Source of the DNA: Chrysoporthe austroafricana
Taxonomy: Eukaryota; Ascomycota; Sordariomycetes; Diaporthales; Cryphonectriaceae
Length of the DNA: 64,000 bases
Direction of reading: 5' to 3'
Assembly: GCA_001051155.2 (NCBI GenBank)
Contig: JYIP02000002.1
Location: forward strand, 2,425,583-2,489,582
The position numbers were made by a program, and so were the translations under genes. The notes under the pieces are model-generated. The model was not told the origin of the DNA and searched no databases. It saw nothing but the letters and a program-made list of their open reading frames with translations. This document shows, one piece after another, positions 1-11,489 of the stretch (its first letter is position 1; each line of letters opens with the position of its first letter).

Positions 1-1
1 G

Positions 2-898
2 CGTGACCCTCCGCAGAGGCTCTACTGGAAGCTAGTGGATCCAAATTTTGTGCTTCTGATGCTTTCGCCCAAACAGGAATTGGACGAATTTCTCGGGATG
101 CTGAGTCTGCTATGCACTTCCTGCCTCCCGGACTCCATTGGTCCCATCACGGGCATTCAAGAGCGTGACGCAATATACGTGGCAGGAGTCTTCATCGAGC
201 GTGTGAGCAGAATCATGCTCATGCTTCACGAGTATGCAGTGTTTGGAAGCTCGGCTGGAGCCTATGGGCATCAGCAGTGCCTTATTCGGCTGGCGGCGTT
301 GAGAACGTTGATGGCTTTCGCGCAGTCGCCGCTCGGAGCGAAACAGCTTGCGCTTAACGACTCAGCTATACCGAGGCTGGTCAATGCATTGTGCGGCGCA
401 ATCGATGCGTTGTATGATATGGACATACCGGTCGAACTCTTCCGGCCGGCAGTCGATGAGGCAGAGGGCGAGGCTGAAGCGTCTGATATAGCAGGACCAG
501 AGCAGAAAGCAGAGGAGGCTGAGCCGGTACAAGAAGAATTCAAGGGGGACGGAATGCCCGCAGAAGATAACGACATCGACCCGTCAGCCACCAACGATAT
601 CCTTGATCCCAATCCCACGCCGCTTCTCTATACGCTCATCTCATCTATCATCCTCCTCCTGCATACGCTAGTGACGGACCCGTCGACTTCAGCGCATATT
701 GACATGCGCGCTAAGCTGTCGACGTCACATGGAGTGTCGCAGAGGTATTTGCTAGCGCTTTCGCGGCTCAACTACGCTGAAGAGGACCTGATACTCGAAG
801 CGGGCATTGACCCTGGTACCTTTGACCGGGCAAACGATCTGTTGGATCTAGCAATCACGCCGGATGAGGCAGAGGGAGTGCGGGAGGCGTTTGGTTGA
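2..898 (+). CDS. ATRIP/Rad26-like checkpoint protein, C-terminal part (5' truncated)
   Basis: The reading frame is open from the left edge of the window and has no ATG near its start, so the 5' part lies outside. About 299 residues are visible, ending at TGA 896-898. The sequence is mostly helical, with a Leu-rich region early (LLMLSPKQ, then a Cys pair at LLCTSCLPDS) and a long acidic Glu/Ala-rich insert at about residues 150-200. The C-terminus resembles what I remember of fungal Rad26/ATRIP-type DNA-damage checkpoint proteins, partners of the ATR kinase. No catalytic motif is expected in that family, so the name rests on recollection and is tentative. No lesion is seen in the visible part. 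Confidence 0.5.
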   Translation, partial: RDPPQRLYWKLVDPNFVLLMLSPKQELDEFLGMLSLLCTSCLPDSIGPITGIQERDAIYVAGVFIERVSRIMLMLHEYAVFGSSAGAYGHQQCLIRLAALRTLMAFAQSPLGAKQLALNDSAIPRLVNALCGAIDALYDMDIPVELFRPAVDEAEGEAEASDIAGPEQKAEEAEPVQEEFKGDGMPAEDNDIDPSATNDILDPNPTPLLYTLISSIILLLHTLVTDPSTSAHIDMRAKLSTSHGVSQRYLLALSRLNYAEEDLILEAGIDPGTFDRANDLLDLAITPDEAEGVREAFG

Positions 899-1385
899 TG
901 TGTATAAGACAACTGTTGCGTCTCTAGGCGATATAGGCCTAGCTCTGGAAAGGAAGGACCGGAATGTGGTTTATGAGATATGACGACATGAGAATATGGG
1001 GCTCTTTACAGTTTGGCTAAGCCACTGAAGACCTTGGAACCTGTGCATGAGTACTTTCTCGTATATTCAAGGGCGCCGTATATGATCGAAGACAAACTGA
1101 AAATCGGAGGGCAATACAATGCTCGACGGAGCTCGACATGAGCTTTTCACAAATGTGGACATAAATTCGTTGTTGTATTTGATGTAATGGATGTGAAAGG
1201 CCCATCGAAGTACCCAAAAACTACATCCCTTTCTAGACGGCATACTAATATGTGCATCTACTATTTCATCTCGACCTGATCACGTTGTGAAGAGCGAAGG
1301 CGCCAACATGTTTCAAGCTCTAGGCCGCTCATTCCGCATGCCGAGCTCGGTCTTGGTCTTTACGTTGCCTTTCGCGTTCCACTTC
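899..1385. other. Intergenic, convergent gene ends
   Basis: This lies between the 3' ends of two convergent genes. I see no convincing ORF, RNA gene or repeat in it. Confidence 0.5.
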
Positions 1386-2111
1386 CTACCGCCCTCGCCT
1401 GCTCGAGCGACGGGTCACGTTGCCTCCCCCTGCCATCGCAGAGGCTACGGACGCCGATGCTGAAGCTGCGGCTGGCGGTGCTGCAGGTGCCGGTGCAGTG
1501 CCCGTGGAACCGCATCCCGCGGTGGCCTGGGTGGTCATCAGTAACAAGACAAAGCCAGGACGTCTTTGGGGAACGTAGAGCCCGCTCACATCAGCCATGT
1601 TCTTGATGTTCTGCTGAATACCCCCTGCGAAGTCTGTCTGCAGCGTCCTCACGATCTGCAGGTTCCCCTGGACGTCGTCGGAGCCCGTCATGGTCAGGTT
1701 GGTGGCGAGGCCCAGCTCCTGCAGCTGGGCGCTGGCTACGGTCGCGACGCCTGGCACCGCCCTGCTGCCCGCGGGCGTGATGAGCTGGTTCGCCTCGCGG
1801 ATCGCGATGCCGTTGTTGACGAACTGGAGCAGCGCCGTCCGGGCCTGGCCCCAGGCCTGCGCGTCGACGGGCTGCGCCGCGAGCAGCGCGGCCATCTGGT
1901 TGGCTGTGGCGAGCTCCTGCTGCTGGTCCGCGATGTTCAGCGCGATGCCCTGGGCCAGGATCGCGGCTTGTGCACAGGTCACGTCCTGTGCTGTGGCCGT
2001 CGCCTGCCTGACCGCGAGGCGTGCGGCGACGAGCTGGTCGTCTCGGCCCGCAACGTAGGCATGCGTCAAGCTTGAGGCCAGGAGGACTTTGACAAGTGTG
2101 AAGATATGCAT
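1386..2111 (-). CDS. Small secreted Ala/Gln-rich protein of unknown function
   Basis: This is a single-exon ORF of about 241 aa from the second ATG at 2111; a start 10 codons upstream is also open. The chosen start puts a short Lys-bearing N-region and a hydrophobic stretch (FTLVKVLLASSLTHA) at the N-terminus, a typical signal peptide. The mature part is very rich in Ala and Gln and predicted helical, with a few Asn-linked glycosylation sequons. It is followed by a Pro/Ala/Ser-rich linker and a basic tail (RRSSRRGR). I recognise no enzymatic motif. The opposite strand is also open in two frames because of GC-rich codon use, but those frames lack protein-like composition. Secreted or cell-wall association is inferred only from the signal peptide. 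Confidence 0.6.
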   Translation of the reverse strand: MHIFTLVKVLLASSLTHAYVAGRDDQLVAARLAVRQATATAQDVTCAQAAILAQGIALNIADQQQELATANQMAALLAAQPVDAQAWGQARTALLQFVNNGIAIREANQLITPAGSRAVPGVATVASAQLQELGLATNLTMTGSDDVQGNLQIVRTLQTDFAGGIQQNIKNMADVSGLYVPQRRPGFVLLLMTTQATAGCGSTGTAPAPAAPPAAASASASVASAMAGGGNVTRRSSRRGR

Positions 2112-3527
2112 TATGAAAGAAGTATTGATGCCGAAGATCAATTATAGTCGACAAAAACCGGCTTTTTTGACTAATTTCTACCAAATGAGTGACGAGAATA
2201 GTATCGGGAAGATTATCCAGGCAAGCCTCGCTTGCTGGTCTCGGTAGGTAGACCCAAGGACAAGACCGTACGTATACCAAGAGAATTCGGATCTGGTGAG
2301 GCATCATTTGGCCGCTGAAGCCGCTGAGGAAGGCTTCCTATATGATAAATTGGTTCCCGTCGAGCGCAACATGCACACCAAAATCGCGCCTCCGTCCCCA
2401 CAGATTAAACTACCGAATCCACGACAAGTCCGAGTCACTAACATTCTTGGCATCTTTAGCAAAATTCATTGAGTTCCCATGCATCGCCATATGCAGAGCC
2501 CGCAGGATCAGACAGGATGTTAAGTGTGTGGCCTGCACTCCCTCACAGTTGACAACAGTATTGGTTGGTGTTTCAGTGGGTTTCCCTGCCTCGTTTCGGC
2601 CTGGAGTGGTTGCAAAGGGCTCCCCGAATGCTTTGACTGACTGCGTCTACTAGTATCATTGCGAGTCAGATGAAATTATCATTGTCTTGCGCCAGTCCGT
2701 AGTGTACCGAGCGTGGGAGACTGAGGTGAAGTTATCCCAAGATCTCGTCTGTGCGCAAATTGTTTGGAGCAGGAGGGCGTTTTGAACGTTAAAATGTGGA
2801 TCGATCTTCAGCAAACGCAAGTTTGCTTTGCGATCACTAGGCGCGCTTGGCAACCTTCAAGTTGCCAGAGTATGGTTCGTTCTTCGAGTTGATACTGCGT
2901 GCCTGACAGCTGCGCAAGGATGTGTGCATAGCCAAGGGCTGTTTCGAAGGTGTTGCACAACGCTGGCCGAGAACAAGGAAAAGACACCAAGGGACACCAC
3001 TCTAGTAGATTATAATGTATCAACGCCGATGGAGTCATCGTCTACACGAGTATCATAAGGTTTTGCGAGAGGCTATGGCGCTGAAGGATAGGCGATTTAA
3101 TGAACAGTAGATGCAGCGCCGGAGGAGACATGACACTGCGCGCCTCTGCAGCAAAACCTTTTAAGCAGACTCTTCGTGGTCAAGGCCTGGCTTGTGATTC
3201 CTGCAGTGTGTATCCCCACATATGAAGTTTGGGTCATTGTGGTTCACAGCCGAGTCAACCGCCTCTTTGATAGTAGCACAGCTTCCCAATCGATCTCTGC
3301 TTACCGTAGTAGAGCCAATGTCGATGCTGAGGGTCGGCAGAGCGATGCATATGGAAAGCCCTTGCGAGTCACTTCCTTGACAATACGAGAAAAGTGAAGT
3401 GTAGATATAAAGCACCCACTGTTAGCCTGATGTCCTGGATGGCATCGCGTTCATGACACGGTCGTCGAGGTGGTATAGTGTGAATCTCAATGCAGTTTGC
3501 CGTCATTAATGTTGCCCAGACGGGATC
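2112..3527. other. Intergenic, no supported gene
   Basis: About 1.4 kb upstream of the secreted-protein gene and downstream of the AlkB-like gene, both on the minus strand. The only ORFs are short (under 105 codons) and without family features. I see no RNA gene or mobile element here. Confidence 0.5.
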
Positions 3528-4247
3528 TCAAGGCACAATTGCAGCTTTATTTTCGATGAAATCGCCAACGGCGTCCACCATTGGTGGTGCACTACTGGCG
3601 TCTGCTTCGTACGTCTTCCAGCGATACTCTCTCTCGATGCCGCCGCGACGCTGGGCGGTGTCGCAGAGCTCGACATTTCCACAATCGCACTCCCCACCGG
3701 CTCTCAGCCACCGGTATGTGATACTCCAACGATCCTCGCGTATCCGGACCGTGCCGTCGTCAAGAGTATCTGTCTTGCGCTTCTTGATGCCGTGCGTCCA
3801 GTGCAGCCGTGAGTCGCCGGACATCTTCACCAAGCTGCGCGGCTTCAGGTCGATATCGACGCGGCGATCACCTCTGCGGAACTGCATGAAGACCGGCGAG
3901 CCTAGGGACAGCGAGTATAGCTGATCGTATGCGGAGTGCGTGTCGACATGAGGTGGGATGCCTGCGCCTGGTGGGTAGTACTGTAGGCAGACCTGCTCCG
4001 GAGGGCGACCCTCATACGTCGGGATGAGCGGTTTCAGCCAGTCTGGAAACTCCTTGAAGGGAATGTCTGGATCGACACCAAAGGTTTTGTAGTCGAATGT
4101 GTAGCCGTAGTGCAGAGATATCCTCCCGGTGCGGTCAGGCCACTCGAGCTCATTGCGGAAAATTTGCACGAGCTTCTTCTCATGCTGCGGGGAGACGAAG
4201 TCTTCTTGCCAGAATATTCCGTGAGGTTCGGCAGGTAGTTCTTCCAT
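3528..4247 (-). CDS. AlkB/ALKBH8-like Fe(II)/2-oxoglutarate dioxygenase
   Basis: A single exon encodes 239 aa. The fold is that of AlkB-family oxygenases, which demethylate or hydroxylate nucleic-acid bases (or tRNA wobble uridines in the ALKBH8 subfamily) using Fe(II) and 2-oxoglutarate. Visible motifs are the metal-binding HVD at His100/Asp102 in PPHVDTH, the following SLSLGSPVFMQF strand, the distal His152 in HWTHGI, and the 2-oxoglutarate-binding Arg pair near R173 and R179 in EDRWSITYR. The order, spacing and DTHSAY/SLSLG wording are closest to the ALKBH8 oxygenase domain. No RNA-binding or methyltransferase domain is attached, so this is a stand-alone oxygenase. The gene is divergent from the aspartic protease. 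Its substrate cannot be told from sequence alone. Confidence 0.85.
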   Translation of the reverse strand: MEELPAEPHGIFWQEDFVSPQHEKKLVQIFRNELEWPDRTGRISLHYGYTFDYKTFGVDPDIPFKEFPDWLKPLIPTYEGRPPEQVCLQYYPPGAGIPPHVDTHSAYDQLYSLSLGSPVFMQFRRGDRRVDIDLKPRSLVKMSGDSRLHWTHGIKKRKTDTLDDGTVRIREDRWSITYRWLRAGGECDCGNVELCDTAQRRGGIEREYRWKTYEADASSAPPMVDAVGDFIENKAAIVP

Positions 4248-5437
4248 CTCAGACGCATACGAGTGCCTCTTTCATCGCTTCAGGACTTGTGTTGTGCGTC
4301 TGGTAGAATTTTATGAACTCGGAAGGGCTTCAAGTCATGTCATGTCCGGTCCAAATGCAACGAGTGAGTCGGCTTCAGCCAGGGACCCTAGCCCTAACCC
4401 TCTTGAGAACAGCATCTGGACTAACGAGCAGTGGGATGTCGATATTTCTTTTCGTGTGACGCTGGATGTTTCAGGGAACCTGGATGGGAGTAAGTCTTAG
4501 GTTCGTACTGGATTATCTACAGTTCAAACAAGCTATGTTGTCAGTTATCTTGGTGAGAACATCGCTAGGTACAGTTTTCATGAACGCCTACCACCAAAGC
4601 CCACTAAAACCCTCTTCGGACACAGGTTCCTGGTCAACCGTGCGACTCGCTTAGGCTCTAGTACTTTCGCGTTTCGTTCGCAGTCATCTTCTCGAGAATG
4701 AAGACAACAAGTGTAATAATATCCCAACATTCTACTCACCCTGGGCTCCTGAGATTGCAAGGCTTGTCTGACGGCTGAGACAGACGCCACATCAATGACA
4801 ACAAGATTACGGACAAACGACAATGTGACGGACCTTCATCCAGATGAATTGAGAAATGAACTTCTGTGGTTCATTTAAGCGGCTCTCACATGTCACGCTG
4901 TGCACGGTGCAATGTCGCTCGGCCTGGCCGACGGGACCTTGTAAGTCCATAAACCTTCCCAGGAATATCATACCCCATGGATAGTGTGGCATGCTAGAAA
5001 TTGACGATTGACTTCAGTGGAGTACAATCCACCACGTCTGATATTGTGTTCTTAACATTGTGCTACGCGGGCCGCGACCCTCATTGGCTCCCACCTCAAG
5101 GGATTGTGCTAAAGCCATGAGTTGTCTTTGTGCTTCTAACACAATGTCTCACAGCCTCATGTGAAACGATCGTTAGGTGTTCGAGAAGGCTTCGTGGAAG
5201 CAATGTATCGGATATTGTACCCGGCCGGATAATGCCTCCACGCCTGGGAAATCTAGATCTATCGTGGATGCGAGCATATAACACTGCCTCTTCCTCCTTC
5301 CTAGGTTGCTGTTCATAAGTATATCGGACCAAGATAGTTTAACGGTCTTCCAATTTTGGTTTCTTTTTGAGTCACGAGAATTTCGGCCTCGGGCCTTCAC
5401 AAACTCGTCACTCCTTCCCTGAAACGTATCTTCAACC
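4248..5437. promoter_or_regulatory. Divergent intergenic region
   Basis: About 1.2 kb shared by the minus-strand AlkB-like gene and the plus-strand aspartic protease, so it should hold both promoters. I see only short non-conserved ORFs. A two-unit CCCTAA-like stretch near 4388 is too short to call a telomeric repeat. Confidence 0.4.
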
Positions 5438-6859
5438 ATGAAGTCCAGCGTGTTCACGGTCATTTCCTCAGCCTTTTCGTCCGTGGTGTTGGGCGAGCCT
5501 ATGCGACTAAACGATGCTCGGCACGATGTCCGAAGCACCACCCGAAGCACCGTCGTAAATGTACCGCTGACAGACTGGATAAAAAATGGGGACACCGATC
5601 TTCAATGGTACACGACCATCGCGGTTGGTACACCTCCACAGAACTTGTGAGTAGGACTTGAGGTGGGCTTACCGGAAATTTAATGTCTGACACTTCATTA
5701 CAGTACTATACTCATCGACACGGGGTCGCATGCCCTCATCCTTCCTCAAGATAATTGCACCACCTGCTCCGCTAAGCAAAGAAGATTCAAACCCGCCATG
5801 TCTTCCACTTTCTCCTGGTCGCCCCTCGGCGAAGCTGATCCCGGCTTCAGCACGGGCGGCGATACGATTCCCCTCGCAGAGCCTCAAGGTGCGCAGTGCC
5901 ACTGGGCGGTCGATGATGTGTCCATCCAGGGACTGACAGCATCTTCGTTCCCATTTCTTCTGTGCTATGAGGAAGACACTGCTATGACGACCCAACCAGG
6001 AATTGACGGTGTTCTTGGTCTCGGTCTCAACGGTAGTCAGCCAGAGTCATTCCAGTACGCCTTGTACAACGCAGGGCTGCTTGAGAGTGGGATTTTTGGC
6101 CTGTATACGCCGTCGGGTCAGGTCAGCGGCGGTCAACTTACACTAGGGGCCGTCGATAAGTCGAAATATGAGGTAGACATGGTTTGGCTCTCTCTAAATC
6201 GGGATTTGGCTGCCAGTCACTCGCAATGGACCATGGACATGCAGACCATCTTCGTCAATGGACAGCAGCTAATGACCCGCAAAAGAAGCAACATCAACTC
6301 ATCGACCATCGAAGTGCCATACTCAAAGAGTCTGGTCCAGGTCTTAGACTCAGGCACTTCCTTCATCATGGCCCCTGACAACGCGACCTCCGCCGCCTTG
6401 TATGCTCAGATATCCCCGAAGATCTACCAGCTCGACCCCGTCGGTACATGGGGGTGCTCGTGCAAGGACATGGATGCAATCGTCGAGTCTGGTGTGGAAA
6501 TCACGTTCCTGCTCGGGTATGATGGCGACGGAGCACAGTTGAATGCTACCGTCCCGAGTAGCGTGTTCAACCTCGGCCCATATCCGGGAATGGATGGCAT
6601 ATGTCAAGCCGTGGTTAACAACTGGCAAGATGGCGTCTTCTACGGCGGCATGGGCTTGTGGGAGCTTGGATCGCCGCTACTGAAGAACTTCTACACCGCA
6701 TGGGACGGGCTCAACTTGCAGGTCGGATTCGCTCCGCTAAAGTCATCGACGTCAGGAAGCTCATCGACTGCCTCGGCGGCTCCCATGTCACAGATCGTGG
6801 ACATTCCTCAAACCACATCAACTTCAGGGAGCGGGAGATCGAGGACGGGAAGGTGCTGA
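5438..6859 (+). CDS. Secreted pepsin-like aspartic endopeptidase (family A1)
   Basis: Two exons, 5438-5646 and 5704-6859, joined across a 57-nt GTGAGT...TTACAG intron in phase 2, give 454 aa. The N-terminus (MKSSVFTVISSAFSSVVLG) is a signal peptide, followed by a short propeptide-like stretch and the WYTTIAVGTPPQ strand that opens pepsin folds. The first catalytic aspartate is Asp75 in IDTGS, just after the intron. The second is Asp285 in LDSGTSF. A Cys pair (NCTTC) follows the first site, and a second Cys pair sits near the C-terminus. The enzyme should cleave proteins in acidic extracellular medium or on the cell wall. The C-terminus is Ser/Thr-rich and ends TGRC with no clear GPI signal. 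The reading frame is intact. Confidence 0.9.
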
Positions 6860-7130
6860 AGACTCGGCTTGATATGTCGAGGGTGAGACAGCCGCATACA
6901 CCTCGGGCTGTAGTTGATGGTGGCATGGACGTGACCCAATGATGAAGCAGGATAGGCGGGCGACAAGAATGCAAGAGCAACGTAACTTCGTTTTTTCCCC
7001 AGTATCTCGTACTAGTTGGTTTTAATGGAATTGCTTTGGAAGAACTCCGCTCCTCTGCTAAGGATGCGTACCTCCTTCGTAATCATGACGACCGGTGCAC
7101 CATCCTAATAGTTTTTATTCACGAAACGTC

Positions 7131-8030
7131 TCAGTGACCAGACACCACATTCAGCACGCCGCCGTCAATCGCGATGATCTCCCCGTTGACGTAGCTGTTC
7201 TTCGCCAAGAACAACACCAGCATTCCCATCTCCTCGTCCCTGCCGCCTCGCATCGCCGGCACATGGCCCTTCTCTGCCACCTTCTCTGGCGGCAAGTGGC
7301 TTTTCTGCTTCTCATCCGAGCTCTTAGCCGTCATCTCTGAGGGGAAGTACCCAGGCGCGATGGAGTTCACCCTCACGCCCGTCTGCTGAAACTCGGCGCT
7401 CATCAGCTTTGACAAGTGCACCGTCGCGCCCTTCGCAGCGTTGTACGAAAAGTGCCCCTGCGCGTGCCTCATCAACCCGGACATGCTCGAGATGGTGATC
7501 ACGCTTGGCGCGTACCTCTCCATCGGTCCGTCCGGCTGTATGCTCGCCTGGAGCAGCGGGAGGAACGCCACCGTCGTGAAGTACACGCTCGTGACGTCCG
7601 TCTCGAACGTGCTCTGCCACTCCTCCACGCTCTCCTTTTCCCACAGCTTCTTCTTCAGGTCCTCGGCGTCCTCCTCCTCCGGCTCGGCCTTGGGCCCCGG
7701 GATGCCCGCGTTGCAGACCAGCAGGTTGACGTGCTTCTCGCCGTGGGTGGTGCGCAGCTCCGACACGACCTTCTCGAGGTCGTCCTTCCTGCGCACGTCG
7801 CAGGGCCCCAGCGGGATGATTCTGCCACCGGTCGAGAACTTTGGGTTGTGGTGCTTCGCGGCAGTCTCGAGTGCTTCGACGCGGCGGCCTGTGATGTAGA
7901 CCTTGGCGCCGTTGGCCGCAAGAGCCTGCGTTGCCATTAGGCCTATGCCGCTGCCACCACCTGTGACGACGCAGACCCAGTCCTTGACTGTGAAGAGTTT
8001 GGAGACGTCGAAGTGGTGTGTTTCCGCCAT
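7131..8030 (-). CDS. Short-chain dehydrogenase/reductase (SDR)
   Basis: A single exon encodes 299 aa from the ATG at 8030 (MAETHHF). The frame stays open 22 codons further upstream, but that part has no SDR character. It is a classical Rossmann-fold NAD(P)H oxidoreductase: TGGGSGIG dinucleotide-binding motif near residue 25, a TGRR segment after beta-2 that suggests NADPH preference, the NAG motif (LLVCNAGIPG), the catalytic Ser in TISSMSG and the active-site YNAAK. The C-terminal IAIDGG strand matches sugar-alcohol or gluconate-type fungal SDRs. A charged insert rich in Glu and Lys follows the NAG motif. The substrate is unknown. The gene lies tail to tail with the protease gene. Confidence 0.9.
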   Translation of the reverse strand: MAETHHFDVSKLFTVKDWVCVVTGGGSGIGLMATQALAANGAKVYITGRRVEALETAAKHHNPKFSTGGRIIPLGPCDVRRKDDLEKVVSELRTTHGEKHVNLLVCNAGIPGPKAEPEEEDAEDLKKKLWEKESVEEWQSTFETDVTSVYFTTVAFLPLLQASIQPDGPMERYAPSVITISSMSGLMRHAQGHFSYNAAKGATVHLSKLMSAEFQQTGVRVNSIAPGYFPSEMTAKSSDEKQKSHLPPEKVAEKGHVPAMRGGRDEEMGMLVLFLAKNSYVNGEIIAIDGGVLNVVSGH

Positions 8031-8883
8031 ATTGGATCGCGTCTGCGTTGGTCCTCTGCAGAAGACTAGTTGTGGTGTGGCCTTGGTGTTCCACACTTTG
8101 AGTCAGATCTGTCTACTGAAATGACAAACAGTTCTGGCTCCAGATTCTCGAGTTGATGCACAGATGTTTGAGTTCTGGCTGTATCGACCTTCAGGTGGAA
8201 CTCATACATCGTAGGAATCGACGTTGTCCGTGTTGATGTCTGGAATGACGTAGTGATGAGTAGTTAAGTACGGTGTCGTCACAGGGTACATAGGTACGTA
8301 CATAGGGCAGCCCCGACTAAGACACCGTAGCGACTTCCGATTCCAGAAGGAGAAAAAAAAAAATACCATCTGCATCGATTATTGAAGAAGTGAGACATAC
8401 ATTGGTACTTCTGTGTCTTTAATTGTTGTGATAAACGCCTAGGCCAGTGATGAAATTGCTTTTGCTGTAATGATGGATTTGAGCAAAATAACTAATTACG
8501 TGTCGAGGCATTTTGAGGTCACCCAATAGGCTAGGATCAATTGATTCTGTTGAACATTCGAGAGCGTTTTGAGAGAAGTCCTTCTGCTGCTGAAACCATA
8601 CCTAGAACTTCGAGCTAAACAAACCGTAAGAGCCCTATTAATTATTACTAGGAGTCTCGAGATGATCTAGATACTCTTTACTCAGCCTTACGTCACGTGC
8701 AGAAGATTAGAGGAAGATATTGGACAGTGGAATCAACGCTGTTCAGCTGGCCTGAGTTAATCACTATCACTGCTCTTCTGTACCTAGATACGCTACTGAA
8801 CCTGAGGATGCGACATCAAAGAGTGAATTAACCTTAGAATCCTGGGTGTCTCGCCGGTAGACAAACCTCACCGGTATCTAGTT
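8031..8883. other. Intergenic, AT-rich
   Basis: The upstream region of the SDR gene. It holds short A-rich runs and no ORF, RNA gene or repeat that I can support. Confidence 0.45.
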
Positions 8884-10146
8884 TCAAGGTTTGTCTTGCC
8901 CGGTTACTGTCTGACAGTCCTCCATTGTCCGCTTTCGATTGTTGATGTACCACTGCAGACTGAATAGAACTTCGGTAATGAAGCGTTCGCCCTCCTCCGT
9001 CTGCCCATTCAGCACCTCCGGCAGCATGTCGATGCGAGCCAACAAGTCCACACCGCCCGGAGCATGAAGAAGGAAGTGACGGAGTTTAGAGTCCTCGTCA
9101 AGGCGTTTCCTCACCACGTCAATCGTCCGGACTCTTATCTTCTTCCGCTCATTGACGTACGCTCGCAGCGCCTCAACACCACCCGAGTTCACGGCCACGA
9201 CAATCAAGCTGACAACTTGTTTAGCAGGACTTTGTCGGAGGAGTACTGCATTGTCCTCTACAACCGTCCGCACCTCATCGTTCTTTGCTAGGTGGGGTCG
9301 CACCTGTTTCATGACGACTTGCTATGCGTCGTTCCGCAGGTCCCAGACTTCGTCAATGATCCGTCGCAAGTACACTTGTTGCTCCTGGAGCGTTGAAACT
9401 CCGACGTCTGAACCTGGAAGCCTAGCGAGATACTTTATGAGTTGATTGAGTCGCCTGTCTGAAGCGGCCAAATAAATGTCTTCCCGTGTGGTCGAGTCTG
9501 GCCCCGGCATCGACTTGCCCTGATTGTTGCTGCCTTCATACGGCAGAATCGACAGACCTTCAGCCATGTCCTTGAGTATCAAGTGCGCCATTCTGACGAC
9601 AAACCCGCTGAAGTGCTCAAGTTCAGGTATGGTTTGAAACTGTTCGTACGCCTTGTGCATAACATTTGCGGCAGCATCCCGGCAGGGACCGTTGCGCAAT
9701 TCCAGGTACATTGAAAAGGTCTCGAGAAAGTGCTCAGGGCCGTCGGGTAGGCTGCCGCAGAACGTGCTGCAGAAGCGAAAAAGTGTATCGGCGGCCTTGT
9801 CAATGTCGGCTGGGCAGTGTGTCTCCAGCAGTGACCTTGCCTCGATCCGGTACTGGTCGGTAGTGACGTTGAGGGCACCTGATTTCATGTTTTCCTCCAC
9901 CTCTGGCTGCTCCCTGGTGCCTGATTTGACAGATAGTGGTGTGTTGCATACTGGACGGTGTAAAAGAAAGACGCCGGCCAGGGTCGAGGCTGCGAGCGCC
10001 ATGCTGAGCACATTAGCCATCGCGGTGCGCTGCGCTCTCGGATCTGGCCGCGGACTCTGCTGGAAAACACGCCGTTGGTATTGCACATTTCTGGCCAGGC
10101 GAGCGGCTCGGAAAGCAGAGCGGATGATGTGTTTTGAGAAAAACAT
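8884..10146 (-). pseudogene. Unknown gene, one long frame interrupted by a single TAG
   Basis: The frame starting at ATG 10146 (MFFSKHIIRS; a more upstream ATG at 10257 is less convincing) runs to TAG at 9322-9324. It then continues in the very same frame to 8884, giving about 420 codons if the stop is ignored. The first 30 residues are basic and amphipathic like a mitochondrial presequence. They are followed by a hydrophobic segment (VLSMALAASTLAGVFLL). The rest is helical, with a Cys-rich patch (FRFCSTFCGSLPDG). I do not recognise the family. The codons after the stop keep the same helical, charged character, so the lost part looks real. TAG is one C-to-T change from CAG. Alternatives are two short genes, readthrough or a base error. 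Confidence 0.5.
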
Positions 10147-11489
10147 GCTGTCAAGTATTAAAATACTTTCAAGATGGACAGTTAAAGAATGATACTCGGT
10201 AGGAATTGTGAAGTTGAGAATATGGGAGATGCAGGATGCGGGTGTTGAGAACCTCATGCAAGACTGGGGATCTGCGGATAAACAAGAAGATTGACGGCTG
10301 TTAGGACTGTGGCAAGGCCTTCACGAGACGGTCCTGCTTATTCTGGATGATAGCAATACAAGTGTCATTGGCGGTGGTCAGTACCTGCCTTTCCGCCGTT
10401 CATGTTCTACCTACCTAGGTAGATGGGTCATTAGCCAGTACCTACACGCAGACGCCTCGCCAAAATTTTAATCCTCTTCAGTAGTGCTAAGGCAGCGATG
10501 AAAGGATTCACAGTTTTCGGCAATAAAGGTTGAGGGTTCCATTCGATCTTGACAGGCATTAAACAACTGCACTGAGACGGAATCTCTACTTCCCCTAGTT
10601 TTCTTCTTGTAATCACACTATTTCGAAGTCGTCTGGAGGAGTTTTCTTAAGCCAAAATAATTATGACACCTACAACTATTGTTAATGAAAAAATTAACAG
10701 CTTTGGTTGATTGATACGCTCGAATTTCCATGGTGAGTCGTGATTAGACACGCAGGACAGCTCATGGCAGCCATACGATGGCGGCGGTGTTGTTTATGGA
10801 CGCCGGCGAGATGCTGATTGAGTTGCGAGGTAGAGCTGACGAGGCTGTTTTATGGCAATTTTTGAAGCTCGGTGTCTTCGTCACACTAGGCTTGCAGCGA
10901 TGGTGTCTTGCGGCCGACGTCCTGTCAGAACCCACGTGAGAATCCCCTTGCAGAGTTCCGGTCATCTGCAGGGTGACATTGAAACAGACCGCTTATACCC
11001 GACCTGGTGGCCCCAAAAGAGGCCCCAAGATCTGTGCCACGAGATTCTAAGGCTAAGGGGCTGTCTTCAGGTTATGCATGTCAGACGGGCCATGCCTTAT
11101 CGGTATGCTTGTTTACAACGTCTGCCGCAGCCCAGACTCTCAGCCTTCTGGCCATGTTGGGGCCGGTTGGGCCGGGTCCAAACATTTCAACCGCATGGGG
11201 GTTTCAGTACCACTTCACGGCCAGAAACCTCACAATTGTCATGGACACTGTACTTTTTTCGACAATGGGACCGAATTCTGGGCCCAAGGCCCAACGGTGC
11301 TGTTTCATAGTACTCAGTCGCGCACCGAGAACGACTTTCACTATAAGTACATCAGGTGAAGATCGTCGGATGTTGACGACTGGCAATAATTCATCCCAAC
11401 GCGCCCTCCAAAGACCTGTTACTACCATCCGCACAAAAATTTCCCTGACATCTCTCATACTGACTGTAGTTTGCATTTCTAAGTCCATC
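10147..11489. promoter_or_regulatory. Divergent intergenic region
   Basis: About 1.3 kb between the interrupted minus-strand gene and the plus-strand secreted protein. ORFs on the plus strand between 10852 and 11359 lack start context and family features. No RNA gene was recognised. Confidence 0.4.

Noticed and set aside
1566..2307. Long plus- and minus-strand ORFs overlapping the secreted-protein gene
   Set aside because: GC-rich third positions open other frames; these lack a signal peptide or protein-like composition.
4388..4405. CCCTAA-like sequence as an interstitial telomere
   Set aside because: Only about two units; this is expected by chance.
7324..8094. 256-codon minus-strand ORF and plus-strand ORFs across the SDR gene
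   Set aside because: They are shadows of the SDR frame, which carries all motifs.
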